From positions 744,001 to 808,000 of the forward strand of contig NZ_FTMO01000001.1 in NCBI RefSeq assembly GCF_900156025.1: DNA of 64,000 bases, written 5' to 3'. The DNA is from Allobosea sp. TND4EK4 (GTDB taxonomy: Bacteria; Pseudomonadota; Alphaproteobacteria; Rhizobiales; Beijerinckiaceae). Made by a program: the position numbers and the translations under genes. Under the pieces are notes generated by a model, which worked only from the letters and a program-made list of their open reading frames with translations, was not told the DNA's origin and did not search any database. How positions within the stretch are numbered: the stretch's first letter is position 1; every line of letters starts with the position of its first letter. Below are positions 61,821 through 64,000 of the stretch, one piece after another.

Positions 61821-62450
61821 ATGACGAACAGGCGACAGCTCCTGACCGGCGCAGCCGGGATCGCGGCCGCCACGCTGCTGGGCGCCGAGTTGATCGGCCC
61901 TGTCCAGGCGCAGACGAAGCTGCCCGATGCCGGCCCGCTCGGGGATGTCTGGCTCGGCCCCGCAGACGCCAAGGTCACCGTGATCGAATACGCTTCGCTG
62001 ACCTGCTCGCACTGCGCGCATTTCCACGAGACGACCTGGCCCGAGCTGAAGAAGAAGTACATCGACACGGGCAAGATCCGCTTCACGCTGCGCGAATTCC
62101 CGCTCGACCCGCTCGCCACGGCCGGCTTCATGCTGGCGCGCTGCAACGGCAACGACAAATACGTCCCGATGACGGACCTGCTCTTTTCGCAGCAGAAGAA
62201 CTGGGCCTTCGTCGACAAGCCGGTCGACGCTCTCTCGTCGCTGGTGAAGCAGGCGGGCTACACCCAGGAATCCTTCGAAGCCTGCTTGAAAAGGCAGGAC
62301 ATCTATGACGCCATCAACAAGGTGAAGGACGGCGCGGCCAAGGCCGGTGTGGACTCGACGCCGACCTTCTTCGTCAACGGCCAGAAGGTTCCGGGTGCCA
62401 TCTCGATCGCCGAGTTCGACAAGCTCCTGGAGCCGCTCCTGGCGAAGTGA
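61821..62450 (+). CDS. DsbA family thiol oxidoreductase with twin-arginine-like signal
   Basis: The 209-residue protein has an N-terminal signal with a twin-arginine-like TNRRQLLTG, then a thioredoxin fold with an inserted helical domain. The active site is CSHC (Cys62-Cys65), and the cis-proline loop is STPTFFVNG. It should oxidise or shuffle disulfides in the periplasm. It lies between the DUF721 gene and smc. Confidence 0.9.
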   Translation: MTNRRQLLTGAAGIAAATLLGAELIGPVQAQTKLPDAGPLGDVWLGPADAKVTVIEYASLTCSHCAHFHETTWPELKKKYIDTGKIRFTLREFPLDPLATAGFMLARCNGNDKYVPMTDLLFSQQKNWAFVDKPVDALSSLVKQAGYTQESFEACLKRQDIYDAINKVKDGAAKAGVDSTPTFFVNGQKVPGAISIAEFDKLLEPLLAK

Positions 62451-62549
62451 GCGGCGCGCCAGCGTCCGTTCCGAGATCGCCGTCACTCCGGGCGGTTCGC
62501 AGCCGCGCCGCTCGGGCATGAGGGGCGCGGACGAAGAGAGGGTGCGCCG

Positions 62550-64000
62550 ATGCAGCTGACGCGCCTGAGACTCACCGGCTTCAAGACCTTCGTCGAGCCG
62601 ACGGAATTCCCGATCGAGCCGGGGCTGACCGGCATCGTCGGTCCCAATGGCTGCGGCAAGTCCAACCTCGTCGAAGCGCTGCGCTGGGTGATGGGCGAAA
62701 GCTCGTTCAAGAACATGCGCGGCGCGGGGATGGACGACGTCATCTTCGGCGGCTCCGGCGAGCGCCCCGCCCGCAACATGGCCGAGGTCGCCCTCACCCT
62801 CGACAACAGCGACCGCAGGGCACCGGCCGCCTTCAACGAGACCGATGTGCTCGAGGTGACGCGCCGGATCGAGCGCGAGGAGGGCTCGACCTATCGCGTC
62901 AACGGCAAGGAGGTTCGCGCCAAGGACGTGCAACTCCTCTTTGCCGATGCCGCGACCGGGGCTCGCTCGCCCGCGCTGGTGCGACAGGGCCAGATCAGCG
63001 AGATCATCTCGGCCAAGCCGCAATCGCGCCGGCGCATCCTGGAGGACGCGGCCGGCATCGCAGGCCTGCACAGCCGCCGCCATGAAGCGGAACTTCGGCT
63101 GCGCGGCGCGGAAGACAACCTTACGAGGCTGGAAGACGTTCTCGGCGAGATCGACGGGCAGATCGAGGCGCTGCACCGGCAGGCGCGGCAGGCCTCGCGC
63201 TATCGCAGCCTCGCCTCCGACATTCGCCGTGCAGAGGCCGTGCTCGCACTGCTCGCGCTGCATGAGGCGCGCGCGCAGGAGGCACAGGCCTCGCGGGCGC
63301 TGGAGGAGGCTGTCCGGCTCGTCGCCGATGCGACCGGCGTCCAGGCCGAGGCGGCGAAGATGCAGGCCATCGCCGCCCATGCCATGCCGGCGCTGCGAGA
63401 CGAGGAAGCGGCAGCGGCCGCTGCGTTGGTCCGGCTGAAGCGGGGGCTCGACGAGCTGGAGGCGGAGAATCGCCGCGCCAGGCAGCGCGCCGAGGAACTG
63501 GGCAAGCGCCTTGCGGAGCTCGAAGCCGACCTCGCCCGTCAGGACGGTATCGGCCGCGACGCGCAGGAGAGTCTCGCCCGCCTGCAGGCGGAGGACGCCG
63601 CGCTGCATCAAGAAGGCGCTCAGGTGGGCAACGGTGCCGAGGCTGCGGCGCTCGCCGTGCGCAGCGCCGAAGACGCGCTCGCCGCTGCGGAGGCGGCTCA
63701 TGCCGCCGCACAGGCGGCCCTGGCCGAACTGTCGGCACGGCGCGGCGCGCTCGAGCAGGCGCTGCGAAGCGCGCGTGGGCGGGAGGAGCGCGCCGCCCTC
63801 GAACAGGACAGGCTGAAGCGCGACCGGGCGGCGCTCGATGCCGCGGGCGCCGGCACCGGACTCGGCGCGTTGCGGACGGCGCTGGGGGAGGCCGAAGCGG
63901 CGTCCCGCGAAGCAGAGGCGCAGGCTGGTGCCGCACGCGCGAGGCTGGCGACGGCCCGGGACCAGGAAAGCCGCCTGCGCGTGCCTCTGGCGGAGGCGGA
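62550..64000 (+). CDS. smc: Chromosome segregation protein SMC (3' end outside window)
   Basis: The first 483 residues are visible: the N-terminal ABC-ATPase half with MQLTRLRLTGFKTFVEPTEF and the Walker A motif IVGPNGCGKSNLVEALRWVMGESS, then from about residue 175 a long coiled coil rich in Ala, Glu and Arg. SMC works with ScpA and ScpB to compact and separate the chromosome. The frame stays open to the window end. The ATG at 62550 lies 99 bases after the dsbA-like stop. Confidence 0.96.
   Translation, partial: MQLTRLRLTGFKTFVEPTEFPIEPGLTGIVGPNGCGKSNLVEALRWVMGESSFKNMRGAGMDDVIFGGSGERPARNMAEVALTLDNSDRRAPAAFNETDVLEVTRRIEREEGSTYRVNGKEVRAKDVQLLFADAATGARSPALVRQGQISEIISAKPQSRRRILEDAAGIAGLHSRRHEAELRLRGAEDNLTRLEDVLGEIDGQIEALHRQARQASRYRSLASDIRRAEAVLALLALHEARAQEAQASRALEEAVRLVADATGVQAEAAKMQAIAAHAMPALRDEEAAAAAALVRLKRGLDELEAENRRARQRAEELGKRLAELEADLARQDGIGRDAQESLARLQAEDAALHQEGAQVGNGAEAAALAVRSAEDALAAAEAAHAAAQAALAELSARRGALEQALRSARGREERAALEQDRLKRDRAALDAAGAGTGLGALRTALGEAEAASREAEAQAGAARARLATARDQESRLRVPLAEA

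Noticed and set aside
61728-63701. A 657-codon minus-strand open frame opposite smc and the dsbA-like gene
   Set aside because: The plus strand encodes SMC with an intact Walker A motif and a DsbA-like protein with CSHC.

Overview
The window is a GC-rich (roughly two-thirds G+C) chromosomal segment of an alphaproteobacterium, most likely a Hyphomicrobiales (Rhizobiales) member. Evidence: a CcrM-type GANTC methyltransferase with a CtrA-like box upstream, a PdhS/PleC/DivJ-type sensor kinase, an infC gene starting with ATT, a tRNA-His with A73 and U72, promoters of the EcfG (GGAAC-N16/17-CGTT) type, a GTTC-N7-GTTC SOS box, and palindromic intergenic repeats of the kind common in this order. Bosea or a close relative is my best guess at genus level, but this is an inference. 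No rRNA, CRISPR array, insertion sequence, prophage or replication origin is visible; this is ordinary core chromosome with a few accessory insertions.

Layout. 1-10 kb: end of a GT2 polyprenyl-phosphate glycosyltransferase, murJ, a minus-strand azlC-azlD/aminotransferase/nitronate monooxygenase cluster, a 4'-phosphopantetheinyl transferase, two tandem TerC genes, and an overlapping pair encoding a tartrate/malate-type dehydrogenase and a fluoroacetate-dehalogenase-like hydrolase. 10-20 kb: the classic infC-rpmI-rplT-pheS-pheT translation cluster, opened up by a large CheW-fused sensor gene, a LOG-family gene and a lipid glycosyltransferase lying between pheS and pheT. 20-30 kb: GT4, a hydrolase, DUF1150/Hsp20, tRNA-His, two phasins (one with a long Ala/Pro/Lys tail), a PdhS-like kinase, and mgtE with a highly structured leader. 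30-40 kb: EamA exporter, a LysR-TctB-TctA-TctC transporter operon, a stress-type DUF1236 gene, and the three-gene URC (alternative uracil catabolism) operon.

40-50 kb: a 53-residue membrane protein behind an EcfG-type promoter, glyQS (glyS carries a patch of foreign-looking codons), two small Tyr/Pro/Arg-rich secreted proteins sharing an upstream inverted repeat, a tRNA methyltransferase-like gene, DUF2007, a polyprenyl diphosphate synthase, ispE, a TPR protein and a 36-residue lipoprotein-like gene. 50-64 kb: ETF-ubiquinone oxidoreductase behind a perfect 20-bp palindrome, a family-4 uracil-DNA glycosylase lacking two Fe-S ligands, an EcfG-promoter metallopeptidase, a half-length TctB, a LexA-box PA0069-type radical SAM gene, rnhB, ccrM, mutY, a TetR/SDR/COG3904 insertion, DUF721, a DsbA-like oxidoreductase, and the start of smc.

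The most noteworthy signals are the URC operon, the soluble double-sensor CheW protein, the mgtE leader RNA, the phasin with a PhaF-like tail at the opposite end, the three EcfG-type promoters, the SOS box on the radical SAM gene, the low-GC patch inside glyS, and a family of composite double-hairpin intergenic repeats. Coordinates of starts were chosen by ribosome-binding site, family start and overlap logic; everything is read by eye without alignment or database search.
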